Of a DNA stretch of 64,000 bases, positions 1 through 6,946 are shown piece by piece. Both the position numbers and the translations under genes were made by a program. Origin of the DNA: Arthrobacter sp. CJ23 (GTDB lineage Bacteria > Actinomycetota > Actinomycetes > Actinomycetales > Micrococcaceae); contig NZ_CP102950.1 of NCBI RefSeq assembly GCF_024741795.1, positions 4,278,001 through 4,342,000 of the forward strand, written 5' to 3'. The notes beneath the pieces are model-generated. The model was given only the letters and a program-made list of their open reading frames with translations. It was not told the DNA's origin and searched no databases. How positions within the stretch are numbered: the first letter of the stretch is position 1; every line of letters begins with the position of its first letter.

Positions 1-811
1 CGGTGGCGGGACGGATTGGGGCCGCGGCGTGGTGCCGGCCGATGGGGATGATGAGCGGGGTGCCGGAAATGGGGTCCGGGACCACGCGGGATTCGAGGCC
101 GAACACGGTGCGGACCAGCTCCTCGGTGACCACCGCGGTGGCGGCGCCTTCGGCCACGATCCGGCCGCCCTTCATGGCGATGACGTGGTCCGCGTAGCGT
201 GCGGCCAGGTTGAGATCGTGGAGCACGATGGCCACGGTGGTGCCGCGGCTGCGGTTCAGGTCCGTTACCAGATCCAGCACTTCCACCTGGTGCGCCAGGT
301 CAAGGTACGTCGTGGGCTCGTCAAGGAGCAGGACCTCGGTTTCCTGCGCGAGTGCCATGGCGATCCAGACCCTCTGGCGTTGCCCGCCCGACAATTCATC
401 GACGTTCCGATCTGCGAGTTTTAGGGTTGCGGTGGTGCAGAGCGCGCGCTGCACCGCGGCGTCGTCGTTCTCTGACCAGCTGCGGAAGAAGCCCTGGTGC
501 GGGTAGCGTCCGCGGCCCACTAGCTCGCGGACGGTGATGCCGTCCGGGGCGGTGGGGTGCTGCGGGAGGAGGCCGAGTGTGCGGGCGAGTTCGCGGGCCG
601 GGCGCGTGTGGATGTCCTTGCCGTCCAGGGTGACGGTGCCGGCGGCCGGCTTCAGGAGGCGGGACAGGCCGCGAAGCAGGGTGGATTTGCCGCAGGCATT
701 GGCGCCCACGATCATGGTCACCTGGCCCTCGGGGATCTGCGTGGACAGGCCCTCCACCACGCGCCCTTGCTCGTATTGGAGCGTCAGGTCCTTGGCGCTG
801 AGCTGTGCCAT
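1..811 (-). CDS. Ferric-siderophore ABC transporter ATP-binding protein (3' end beyond window)
   Basis: This FecE/FhuC-type ATPase would power import of ferric siderophore from the cytoplasmic face of the membrane. The visible 270 codons start at ATG 809-811 and read off the left edge without a stop. Walker A is GANACGKST near residue 40, and the H-loop region HDLNLAARYADHVI lies in the last quarter, so almost the whole domain is present. The start is 1 bp after the stop of the upstream permease gene, which implies translational coupling in one operon with two permeases and a binding lipoprotein. Family assignment is firm; the siderophore is not identifiable from sequence. Confidence 0.93.
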   Translation of the reverse strand, partial: MAQLSAKDLTLQYEQGRVVEGLSTQIPEGQVTMIVGANACGKSTLLRGLSRLLKPAAGTVTLDGKDIHTRPARELARTLGLLPQHPTAPDGITVRELVGRGRYPHQGFFRSWSENDDAAVQRALCTTATLKLADRNVDELSGGQRQRVWIAMALAQETEVLLLDEPTTYLDLAHQVEVLDLVTDLNRSRGTTVAIVLHDLNLAARYADHVIAMKGGRIVAEGAATAVVTEELVRTVFGLESRVVPDPISGTPLIIPIGRHHAAAPIRPAT

Positions 812-812
812 G

Positions 813-1979
813 TCAGGATTCCTTTCGGTTGGACGTGACCAGGAGCCACAGCAGGAAGGGTGCGCCCAGGGCGCCGGTGACCACGCCCACCGGCAGCACG
901 GTGCCGTCCAGGAGCAGGGGTGCCAGGTTGTAGGCGAAGTAGTCGGCGGCCAGGACGATCACGGCTCCGGTGAGGGCCGACGCCGGCAGGCTGGGTTTGC
1001 CGGTGAAGCGGCGGGCGATCGGTCCGGACAGGAAGGCGACGAACGCGACGGGCCCGGCGGCCGCGGTGGCCACCGCGGCCAGCGCGACGGCGGTGGCCAC
1101 CAGGCCGAAGCGGACGGCGTTGACCCGGATGCCCAGGCCGGCCGCGGCGTCGTCGCCAAGTTCGAGGATGCGCAGCGGTCCGGCGAGGGCGGCCACGGCG
1201 GGAATGAGCAGGGCCAGCGCGGCCGCGAGGATGCCTGCGCGCTCCCAGGTGGCGGAGTTCAGGGAACCGTTGAGCCAGATGAGGGCCTCCGCGGCGGTCC
1301 GGATGTCTGCGCGGGTCATGAGGAAATTCACCGCGGCGTTCAGCGCGGCGGCGATGCCCACGCCGGCCAGGATGAGGCGGTTTCCGGCGGCGTTTCCCCT
1401 GCCGGCGCCCGAGCCCAGGCCGCCGCGCGAAATGGCGTAGATCAGCACGGCGATGCCCAGGGCGCCGCCCAGCGCGGCGGCGGAGACCGTGGCCCCCGAG
1501 GCGCCGAAGACCACGATCGCCACGACGGCGGCGGCGCTGGCGCCGTAGCTGATGCCGATGACGTCCGGGCTGGCCAGGGGGTTGCGGAGCATGGTCTGGA
1601 AAAGGCCGCCGGACAGGCCGAAGGCCACGCCGATCATGGTGCCGATGACCGCGCGCGGCAGCTTGTTTTCCATGACGATGAAGCTGGCGCCGGGGATTCT
1701 TTCGCCGCCTGTCAGGTGCGCGGTGAGGATGGTGAAGAAGTCCGGGATGGTGACCGTGTAGCTACCAAGCAGCACATAGACGGCGAAGAGGACCACGACG
1801 GCGGCGGACAGGAAGGCGGTCTTGTTCGCCCGGAACCCCGCGCGGCCCGATCCGGCCGCCCCCGCCGCGCCCGCCGCGCCGGCCGCGCGAACGGGCAGAT
1901 AATGCCCTGTTTTCACGGTTTTGAGGGCATTATCTGCCCGTTCGCGCTTCAGGTTTTCGCGCTTAAGAAGGGGTGTCAT
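813..1979 (-). CDS. Ferric-siderophore ABC transporter permease (FecCD family), second subunit
   Basis: A 388-aa FecCD/BtuC-type integral membrane permease with about nine to ten hydrophobic helices and the typical motifs GGLFQTMLRNPLASPDVIG and GPVAFVAFLSGPIARR. It would form the channel heterodimer with the adjacent permease. The ATG overlaps the stop of that permease gene by 4 nt. Residues 11-32 are encoded by a 63-bp perfect hairpin (1885-1947) that also occurs in the partner gene; no start codon lies between the hairpin and the first membrane helix, so the hairpin-coded peptide appears to be part of the protein. A long open frame reaching 2864 exists in this frame, but its upstream part is antisense-like and belongs to the partner gene's DNA. 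Confidence 0.93.
   Translation of the reverse strand: MTPLLKRENLKRERADNALKTVKTGHYLPVRAAGAAGAAGAAGSGRAGFRANKTAFLSAAVVVLFAVYVLLGSYTVTIPDFFTILTAHLTGGERIPGASFIVMENKLPRAVIGTMIGVAFGLSGGLFQTMLRNPLASPDVIGISYGASAAAVVAIVVFGASGATVSAAALGGALGIAVLIYAISRGGLGSGAGRGNAAGNRLILAGVGIAAALNAAVNFLMTRADIRTAAEALIWLNGSLNSATWERAGILAAALALLIPAVAALAGPLRILELGDDAAAGLGIRVNAVRFGLVATAVALAAVATAAAGPVAFVAFLSGPIARRFTGKPSLPASALTGAVIVLAADYFAYNLAPLLLDGTVLPVGVVTGALGAPFLLWLLVTSNRKES
1885..1947. repeat. 63-bp palindromic element inside permease gene, copy 1
   Basis: Perfect inverted repeat: arms of 23 nt (1885-1907 and 1925-1947, beginning GCGCGAACGGGCAGATAATG) separated by a 17-nt loop. It is nearly identical to the element at 2982-3044 and lies in the same reading frame of a paralogous gene. 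On the coding strand it would form a very stable mRNA hairpin about 30 nt after the start codon. Confidence 0.95.
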
Positions 1980-3079
1980 AGGGCGGCGCCCTTTCCGCGG
2001 CGCACGAGCCACACGAACGCGGGGGCGCCGACGATGGCGGTCATGATGCCGGCCGGGACCTCGCCGGGGAGCAGCACCACGCGGCCGATGACGTCCGAGC
2101 CCAGCAGCAGGGCGGGCGCGAGGATCATGGAGAAGGGGAGGATCCAGCGGTAGTCCGGGCCGGTGAGGAAGCGCACGGCGTGCGGAACCACGAGCCCGAT
2201 GAAGGCGATGGGGCCGGCCAGGGCGGTGGCCGTGCCGCACAGCAGCACGATGCCCAGGGCGGTGATCCCGCGGGCCAGTGCCACGTTCTGGCCGAGTCCG
2301 CGGGCCACGTCGTCGCCCAGGGCCAGGCTGTTCAGGACCCGGCCCGTGGCCAGGACAATCACGCCGCCGATGGCCAGGAACGGCAGGCCGGTGAGCAGCA
2401 CGGACCAGTCGTTGCCGGCGATGCCGCCCACCTGCCAGAACCGGAAGCGGTCCAGCGTGTCCTGGCTGGAGACCAGGATGACGTTCATGAGCGAATAGAG
2501 GCCGGCGTTCAGGGCGGCGCCGGCGAGGGCGAGCTTCACCGGCGTCGCGCCGTCGCGTCCCATGGACGCGATCAGGTAGACGACGACGGCGGCCGCGGCG
2601 GCACCGATGAACGCGAACCAGATGTAGCCGCCGGCCCCGGAGACGCCGAAGACGTAGATGCCGGTCACCACGGCGAGGGCCGCACCGGCGTTGACGCCCA
2701 TGATGCCCGGGTCGGCCAGCGGGTTCCGCGAAACCCCCTGCATCGCGGTACCGGCAAGTCCGAGGGCGGCCCCGGCCAGCAGGCCCAGCACGGTGCGCGG
2801 GATGCGGGTGTGGACCACGGCGTGGTTGCCGTCGTCGGGGTTGAACTGGGTGAGGGCCTGCCACACGGTCTCCAGGGGCAGGCCCCGGGCGCCGACCGTC
2901 AGGGAGGCGGCGCAGACGGCAACAAGCACCACGACGGCGGCCAGCAGCCAGGCGGGGCGGGTGCCCAGGGCCTGCCCGCCGGCGCGAACGGGCAGATAAT
3001 GCCCTGTTTTTGCGGTTTTGGGGGCATTATCTGCCCGTTCGCGCGTCGTGGCGCGCGCCGTCGTCGTGCGTGTTGTCAC
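1976..3079 (-). CDS. Ferric-siderophore ABC transporter permease (FecCD family), first subunit
   Basis: A 367-aa FecCD-type permease, with motifs LAGAALGLAGTAMQGVSRNP and GPIAFIGLVVPHAVR expected for the family. It pairs with the next permease (4-nt overlap) and lies 14 nt after the binding-protein gene. The start is GTG at 3077-3079; no good ribosome binding site is visible. Residues about 12-33 are encoded by the second copy of the 63-bp palindrome (2982-3044), giving the peptide RERADNAPKTAKTGHYLPVR, almost the same as in the neighbouring permease. A start downstream of the palindrome would remove part of the first membrane helix, so inclusion is favoured. Confidence 0.92.
   Translation of the reverse strand: MTTRTTTARATTRERADNAPKTAKTGHYLPVRAGGQALGTRPAWLLAAVVVLVAVCAASLTVGARGLPLETVWQALTQFNPDDGNHAVVHTRIPRTVLGLLAGAALGLAGTAMQGVSRNPLADPGIMGVNAGAALAVVTGIYVFGVSGAGGYIWFAFIGAAAAAVVVYLIASMGRDGATPVKLALAGAALNAGLYSLMNVILVSSQDTLDRFRFWQVGGIAGNDWSVLLTGLPFLAIGGVIVLATGRVLNSLALGDDVARGLGQNVALARGITALGIVLLCGTATALAGPIAFIGLVVPHAVRFLTGPDYRWILPFSMILAPALLLGSDVIGRVVLLPGEVPAGIMTAIVGAPAFVWLVRRGKGAAL
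2982..3044. repeat. 63-bp palindromic element inside permease gene, copy 2
   Basis: Arms of 23 nt (2982-3004 and 3022-3044) match perfectly and flank a 17-nt loop. The arms are identical to those of the copy at 1885-1947; only the loop differs at a few positions. Confidence 0.95.
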
Positions 3080-3093
3080 GGTGGTGTGCGCTG

Positions 3094-4164
3094 CTACTTA
3101 GCTGCGGCGTCCGCGCCTGCGGCCAGCTGGGGCAGGAACTTGTCCAGTGCCCACGGCAGGCTCAGGGGCGAGGAAGCGGAGAGTGCCAGGGTGAGCGTCT
3201 GGTCGGCGTCGGCGACGAGAGCGCCCTTCTTGATGGCCGGGATCTGGCCGAGCAGCGGGTCTTTCTTGATGGACTCGGTGGTGGCCGCATCCGGAACCCA
3301 GGTCACGAAGACGTCGGCTTCCAGCTCGTTGGCCTTTTCAGCAGACCACTGGACGAAGAATTCCTCGGAACCCTTGGCGGCGTTCTCCACCACGGGGGCC
3401 AGCTTCATGCCGATTTCGGTGAGGAAGCGCGGGCGGTTGTCGTTGGCGGTGTAGACGCCCACGTTTTCCGGGTTCTCGAGCTCGAGGTTGCCGTAGATGA
3501 AGGACTTGCCGGCGATCTGCGGGTACTTGCCGGCCTTGTCCTTGACGGTTGCCTCGGTGTCCGAGACCAGCTTGGCCGCTTCGGCATCCTTGCCCAGGGC
3601 CTTGCCGATGACTGTGGTGGCTTCCTGCCACGGGGTGCCGTAGGCCAGCTTCGGCTGCGCCACGACCGGGGCGATTTCGGAGAGCTTCTTGTAGTCCTCC
3701 TCGGTAAGGCCGGAGTAGGCAGCAAGGATGACGTCCGGGGCGAGCTTGGCGATCTCGGTGAAGTTGACGCCGTCGGCCTCGGAGAACTGGACCGGAGCCT
3801 TCGCCGTGCCGAAGCCGGCGCCCAGCTTCTCAAGCGCGGCGTCCTTCCACGGAGTGGAGCCCTTGTCATTGTTGCCCCACTCGTTCTTGGGAACGCCGAC
3901 GGGCACAACGCCGAGGGCCAGGGCAACGTCGTCGTTGACCCAGGAGATGGTCACCACGCGCTTGGGCTGGGCCTTGATGGTGGTCTCGCCGAAGACGTTT
4001 TTGATGGTGACGGGGAACTGGGCGGTGACCGCGTTGGCGGAGGCCGGGGCCGCGGTGGTCGCCCCGGTGGAGCAGGCGGTGAGGGAGAGAGCGACGGCGG
4101 CAAATGCGGCGGTCGCTGCGCCTGCAGTCTTCAGCAGGGCACGGCGCGGGAGGTGGGAAGCCAC
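3094..4164 (-). CDS. Ferric-siderophore ABC transporter substrate-binding lipoprotein
   Basis: A 356-aa periplasmic-binding-protein-fold (FepB/FecB-like) lipoprotein that would capture ferric siderophore outside the membrane and deliver it to the permease pair. The N-terminus has a twin-arginine-like RRALLK followed by a hydrophobic stretch and the lipobox LTAC, placing the lipidated cysteine at residue 31. The body contains KRVVTISWVNDDVALALGV and later conserved stretches of the family. It is the first gene of the leftward operon. An IdeR-like box lies about 30 bp upstream, so expression is probably iron-repressed. Confidence 0.93.
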   Translation of the reverse strand: MASHLPRRALLKTAGAATAAFAAVALSLTACSTGATTAAPASANAVTAQFPVTIKNVFGETTIKAQPKRVVTISWVNDDVALALGVVPVGVPKNEWGNNDKGSTPWKDAALEKLGAGFGTAKAPVQFSEADGVNFTEIAKLAPDVILAAYSGLTEEDYKKLSEIAPVVAQPKLAYGTPWQEATTVIGKALGKDAEAAKLVSDTEATVKDKAGKYPQIAGKSFIYGNLELENPENVGVYTANDNRPRFLTEIGMKLAPVVENAAKGSEEFFVQWSAEKANELEADVFVTWVPDAATTESIKKDPLLGQIPAIKKGALVADADQTLTLALSASSPLSLPWALDKFLPQLAAGADAAAK

Positions 4165-4172
4165 GGAAATCC

Positions 4173-4210
4173 TTAGGTAAGTGATGCGAACCTAAGTAAG
4201 GCTAGCCTAC
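4173..4210. promoter_or_regulatory. IdeR/DmdR-like iron box upstream of siderophore importer
   Basis: The 19-mer 4192-4210 (CTAAGTAAGGCTAGCCTAC) matches the known IdeR/DmdR consensus TTAGGTTAGGCTAACCTAA at 14 of 19 positions. An additional inverted pair TTAGGT (4173-4178) and ACCTAA (4190-4195) overlaps it on the gene side. The position, just upstream of the importer start, fits iron-dependent repression. Binding is inferred from motif and context only. Confidence 0.8.
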
Positions 4211-4292
4211 CCTTCAGTTAATTACGAAACGTTTGCGTCACGTATTAGCCCGGCGTGATGCACATGACGCCCGGAGGTCTTGCAGCGAAGGG

Positions 4293-4308
4293 GTGAACAG
4301 TGGTTCAC
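4293..4308. promoter_or_regulatory. Operator copy 1 upstream of MFS/tetR operon
   Basis: The 16-bp palindrome GTGAACAGTGGTTCAC has perfect 6-bp arms. It shares arm sequence and 4-bp spacing with a second copy 26 bp downstream. It is the likely binding site of the TetR regulator encoded at the end of the operon. Confidence 0.75.
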
Positions 4309-4318
4309 TCATTGAAGG

Positions 4319-4334
4319 GTGAACAACCATTCAC
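4319..4334. promoter_or_regulatory. Operator copy 2 upstream of MFS/tetR operon
   Basis: GTGAACAACCATTCAC repeats the arms of the first operator (one arm position differs). It overlaps a possible GTG start at 4319, which argues that translation begins further down at ATG 4364. Confidence 0.7.
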
Positions 4335-4363
4335 CTGCTCCGAGCGACGCCGAAGGTCCCCGC

Positions 4364-6313
4364 ATGCCGTCCACCCGCACCCGAAGTCTTCCCGCCTGGG
4401 CCATCATCATGGCCTTGTCCCTCAGCGGCACTGTCGTGGCGCTCATGCAGACGCTGGTGGTGCCTCTGCTGCCCGATTTCCCCGGGATCCTGGGGGTCAC
4501 CGCAGACGACGCCTCCTGGCTGGTCACGGCCACGCTGCTGACAAGTGCCGTGGCCACGCCCATCGTCTCGCGCAGCGCCGACATGTACGGCAAACAGAAG
4601 ATGATGCTCGTGTGCCTGTCCCTGATGGTGCTCGGTTCCATCATCGCCGCGGTGGGAGGCTCCTTCTTGTGGGTCATCGTGGGGCGCGCCCTGCAGGGCT
4701 TCTCCGCGGCCCTGATCCCCGTGGGCATCAGCATCATGAGGGACGAACTGCCCAAGGAAAAGATTGGCTCGGCCGTGGCCCTGATGAGCGCCACGCTGGG
4801 GATCGGCAGCGCCCTGGGCCTGCCCCTTGCGGGAATCCTCTACCAGGCCTTCGGCTGGCATTCCATCTTCTGGGTCTCCGCCACGGCCGGCCTCCTCCTG
4901 CTGCTCGCCGTCGCGTTCATCGTGCCCGAATCGAAGGTCCGCACGCCGGGGCGGTTCGACTACGTGGGCGCCCTGGTGCTGTCCGGGGCGCTGGCCGCCC
5001 TGCTGCTGGCGATCTCCAAGGGCGGATCCTGGGGCTGGCGTTCGGAACCGGTGCTGCTGCTGTTCCTCACCGCCGTGGTCCTGCTGGGCATCTGGGTCCC
5101 CTACGAGTTCAAGGTCAGCCAGCCCATGGTGGACCTGCGCACTTCCGGGAAGCGGCCGGTCCTCATGACCAACGTGGCATCGCTGCTGATCGGTTTCGCC
5201 ATGTTCGCCAACATGCTCCTGACCACCCAGCAGCTCCAGCTGCCCACGGCCAGCGGCTACGGCTTCCAGATGACCGTCATCACCGCCGGGCTCGCGATGA
5301 TTCCCTCCGGCCTGGCCATGGTGGCGTTCGCCCCGGTGTCCGGGGCCATCATCAGCCGCTACGGCGGCAAGACCGCGCTGATCGCGGGCGCGGCCGTCAT
5401 GGCGGTGGGCTACGTGGGGCGCGTGTTCTTCTGGGATTCCCTCGCCTGGATCATCATCGGCTCCACCGTGGTGAGCATCGGCACGGCGATCGCCTACGCT
5501 GCGATGCCCACCCTGATCATGGCCTCGGTTCCCAGAACCGAAACCGCGTCCGCGAACGGCCTGAACAGCCTCCTCCGGGCGATCGGCACCTCCACCTCGA
5601 GTGCCGCCGTCGCGGCCTTCCTGACCTCGGTGACGTTCGACGTCGGGCCGGTCCGGCTGCCGACGTTCGGCGCCTTCCAGGACGTGTTCTGGATGGCGGC
5701 CTTGGCCGCGGCTGCCTCCATTGCGGCCGCCGCCTTCATCCCCAAGACGGCCCCCGCCGTCGTGGTTCCGGCGCCTTCCGGGAACGAACGGGTGCTCCGC
5801 GGCCGCGTCCTGGTGACCGGCAACACCCCGGTGAGCCACGCCGTCGTCACCGTGCTGCGGCTCAACGGCGAGCCCGTCGACTGGAGCCGGGTGGACGCCG
5901 ACGGGCGCTATTCGCTGGCGGTGCCGGGCGCCGGCAAGTACCTCCTGATCGTGAACGCCGTGGGCTGGACCCCGGCCGCGCACGTCTTCGACTTCGACGG
6001 CGTCACCCTGCAACGGGACTTCACCCTGCAGGACCAGCTGACACTGAGCGGCCAGGCAACGCACGGCGGCGAACCCGCGGCCGGCGCGGTGGTGTCCCTG
6101 CTCCATGCCAGCGGCGAGCATGTCGCGTCCGTGGAAACCGGCGACGACGGGCGCTACAGTGTGCCTTTGCCCCCTGCCGGCCGGTACATTGTGTCGATGC
6201 TGCATCCCGAAACCCATGAAGCCACGGCACGGAAACTGACGGTGGACAACCGTTCCGTGACGCTGGACCTGGCCGTGTCCCCGGCTGCCCCGGGCCCGCT
6301 GGTGAACGCATGA
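4364..6313 (+). CDS. MFS multidrug-type transporter with C-terminal carboxypeptidase-regulatory-like repeats
   Basis: A drug/proton antiporter-like MFS protein (DHA2 type, about 14 membrane segments over residues 10-465), probably an exporter. After the last helix a soluble tail of about 165 residues carries two related beta-sandwich units: one starts at LRGRVLVTGNTPV and has DADGRYSLAVPGAGKYLL; the second has GDDGRYSVPLPPAGRYIVSM. These resemble the carboxypeptidase-regulatory-like/CNA-B fold usually seen outside the cell, an uncommon fusion. I chose ATG 4364 because GAAGG lies 7 nt upstream and the alternative GTG 4319 sits within an operator. The stop overlaps the tetR start by 4 nt. Confidence 0.88.
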   Translation: MPSTRTRSLPAWAIIMALSLSGTVVALMQTLVVPLLPDFPGILGVTADDASWLVTATLLTSAVATPIVSRSADMYGKQKMMLVCLSLMVLGSIIAAVGGSFLWVIVGRALQGFSAALIPVGISIMRDELPKEKIGSAVALMSATLGIGSALGLPLAGILYQAFGWHSIFWVSATAGLLLLLAVAFIVPESKVRTPGRFDYVGALVLSGALAALLLAISKGGSWGWRSEPVLLLFLTAVVLLGIWVPYEFKVSQPMVDLRTSGKRPVLMTNVASLLIGFAMFANMLLTTQQLQLPTASGYGFQMTVITAGLAMIPSGLAMVAFAPVSGAIISRYGGKTALIAGAAVMAVGYVGRVFFWDSLAWIIIGSTVVSIGTAIAYAAMPTLIMASVPRTETASANGLNSLLRAIGTSTSSAAVAAFLTSVTFDVGPVRLPTFGAFQDVFWMAALAAAASIAAAAFIPKTAPAVVVPAPSGNERVLRGRVLVTGNTPVSHAVVTVLRLNGEPVDWSRVDADGRYSLAVPGAGKYLLIVNAVGWTPAAHVFDFDGVTLQRDFTLQDQLTLSGQATHGGEPAAGAVVSLLHASGEHVASVETGDDGRYSVPLPPAGRYIVSMLHPETHEATARKLTVDNRSVTLDLAVSPAAPGPLVNA

Positions 6314-6852
6314 GCAGCCCCAGCCGCGAGGCCATCCTGGCATCGGCCAGCCGGCTGTTCGGCGACCGGGGATACCGTTCCGTGACCGTGCGGGACATTG
6401 CCTCCGACGCCGGCGTGTCGGCCGCGTTGGTCATGAAACTTTTCGGCTCCAAGGAAAAGCTCTTCGCGGCCGCCCAGCCGAACGAGCGGCTGCTGGGAGA
6501 ACTGAATGTGCCGAGGGAGGAGCTCGGCGCCGCAATGGTTTTCCGGGTGCTGATGCGCCGCGAACGCGAAATGCAGGAGCCCTGGGCCATGCTCCCGTTC
6601 ACTATCCAGGACTCGCCCGACCCCGTCGCTACGCGCGCCGAAACCCAGGCCAGGTACCTCGGGAACATTGCGGCCCTGATCGGGGACACAACGCCGAACC
6701 GGCACCACGCCGCCGTGGTGGTGTCGCTCATGATCGGCTTCGGCGAGTCCGTGCGGACCCTTGGCCTGTTCGACGACTGGGACTTCGACGAAGTGGTGGC
6801 CCACTACGGCGCGCTGGTCCAGGCCCAGATCGACGCCTTCGCGGCGCCTTAG
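6310..6852 (+). CDS. TetR-family transcriptional regulator
   Basis: A 180-aa TetR-type repressor. The N-terminal helix-turn-helix spans about residues 5-50, with ILASASRLFGDRGYRSVTV then IASDAGVSAALVMKLFGSKE. The remaining residues form the ligand-binding domain. The gene overlaps the transporter gene by 4 nt (ATGA), so both are co-translated, and the twin palindromes at 4293-4334 are the natural autoregulatory target. The inducer is unknown. Confidence 0.9.
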   Translation: MSSPSREAILASASRLFGDRGYRSVTVRDIASDAGVSAALVMKLFGSKEKLFAAAQPNERLLGELNVPREELGAAMVFRVLMRREREMQEPWAMLPFTIQDSPDPVATRAETQARYLGNIAALIGDTTPNRHHAAVVVSLMIGFGESVRTLGLFDDWDFDEVVAHYGALVQAQIDAFAAP

Positions 6853-6863
6853 CCGCTCAAAGT

Positions 6864-6928
6864 GCAACGCGGGGTCACTTACGGCCCATCCGGTGCCCCA
6901 ACACGGGCCGTAAGTGACCCCGCGTTGC
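6864..6928. repeat. 65-bp long-stem palindrome (type GCAACGCGGGGTCA), copy 1
   Basis: Perfect 24-nt arms (6864-6887 and 6905-6928) flank a 17-nt loop. It lies between the convergent tetR and jetC genes, so it may act as a bidirectional terminator. Related copies are at 39427-39491 and 61466-61530. Confidence 0.93.
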
Positions 6929-6946
6929 TTTCGAGAGAGTGTCGGC

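Noticed and set aside
534..2153. 539-residue open frame on the plus strand
   Set aside because: Antisense to the siderophore permease genes; composition is Gly/Gln/Asp-rich without recognisable folds.
813..2864. 683-residue leftward open frame covering both permeases
   Set aside because: Only the part from ATG 1979 is the real permease; the upstream part is an out-of-frame reading of the partner permease gene.
4331..6343. 670-residue leftward open frame
   Set aside because: Antisense to the MFS gene, which has clear membrane topology; the antisense product is His/Gly/Arg-rich.
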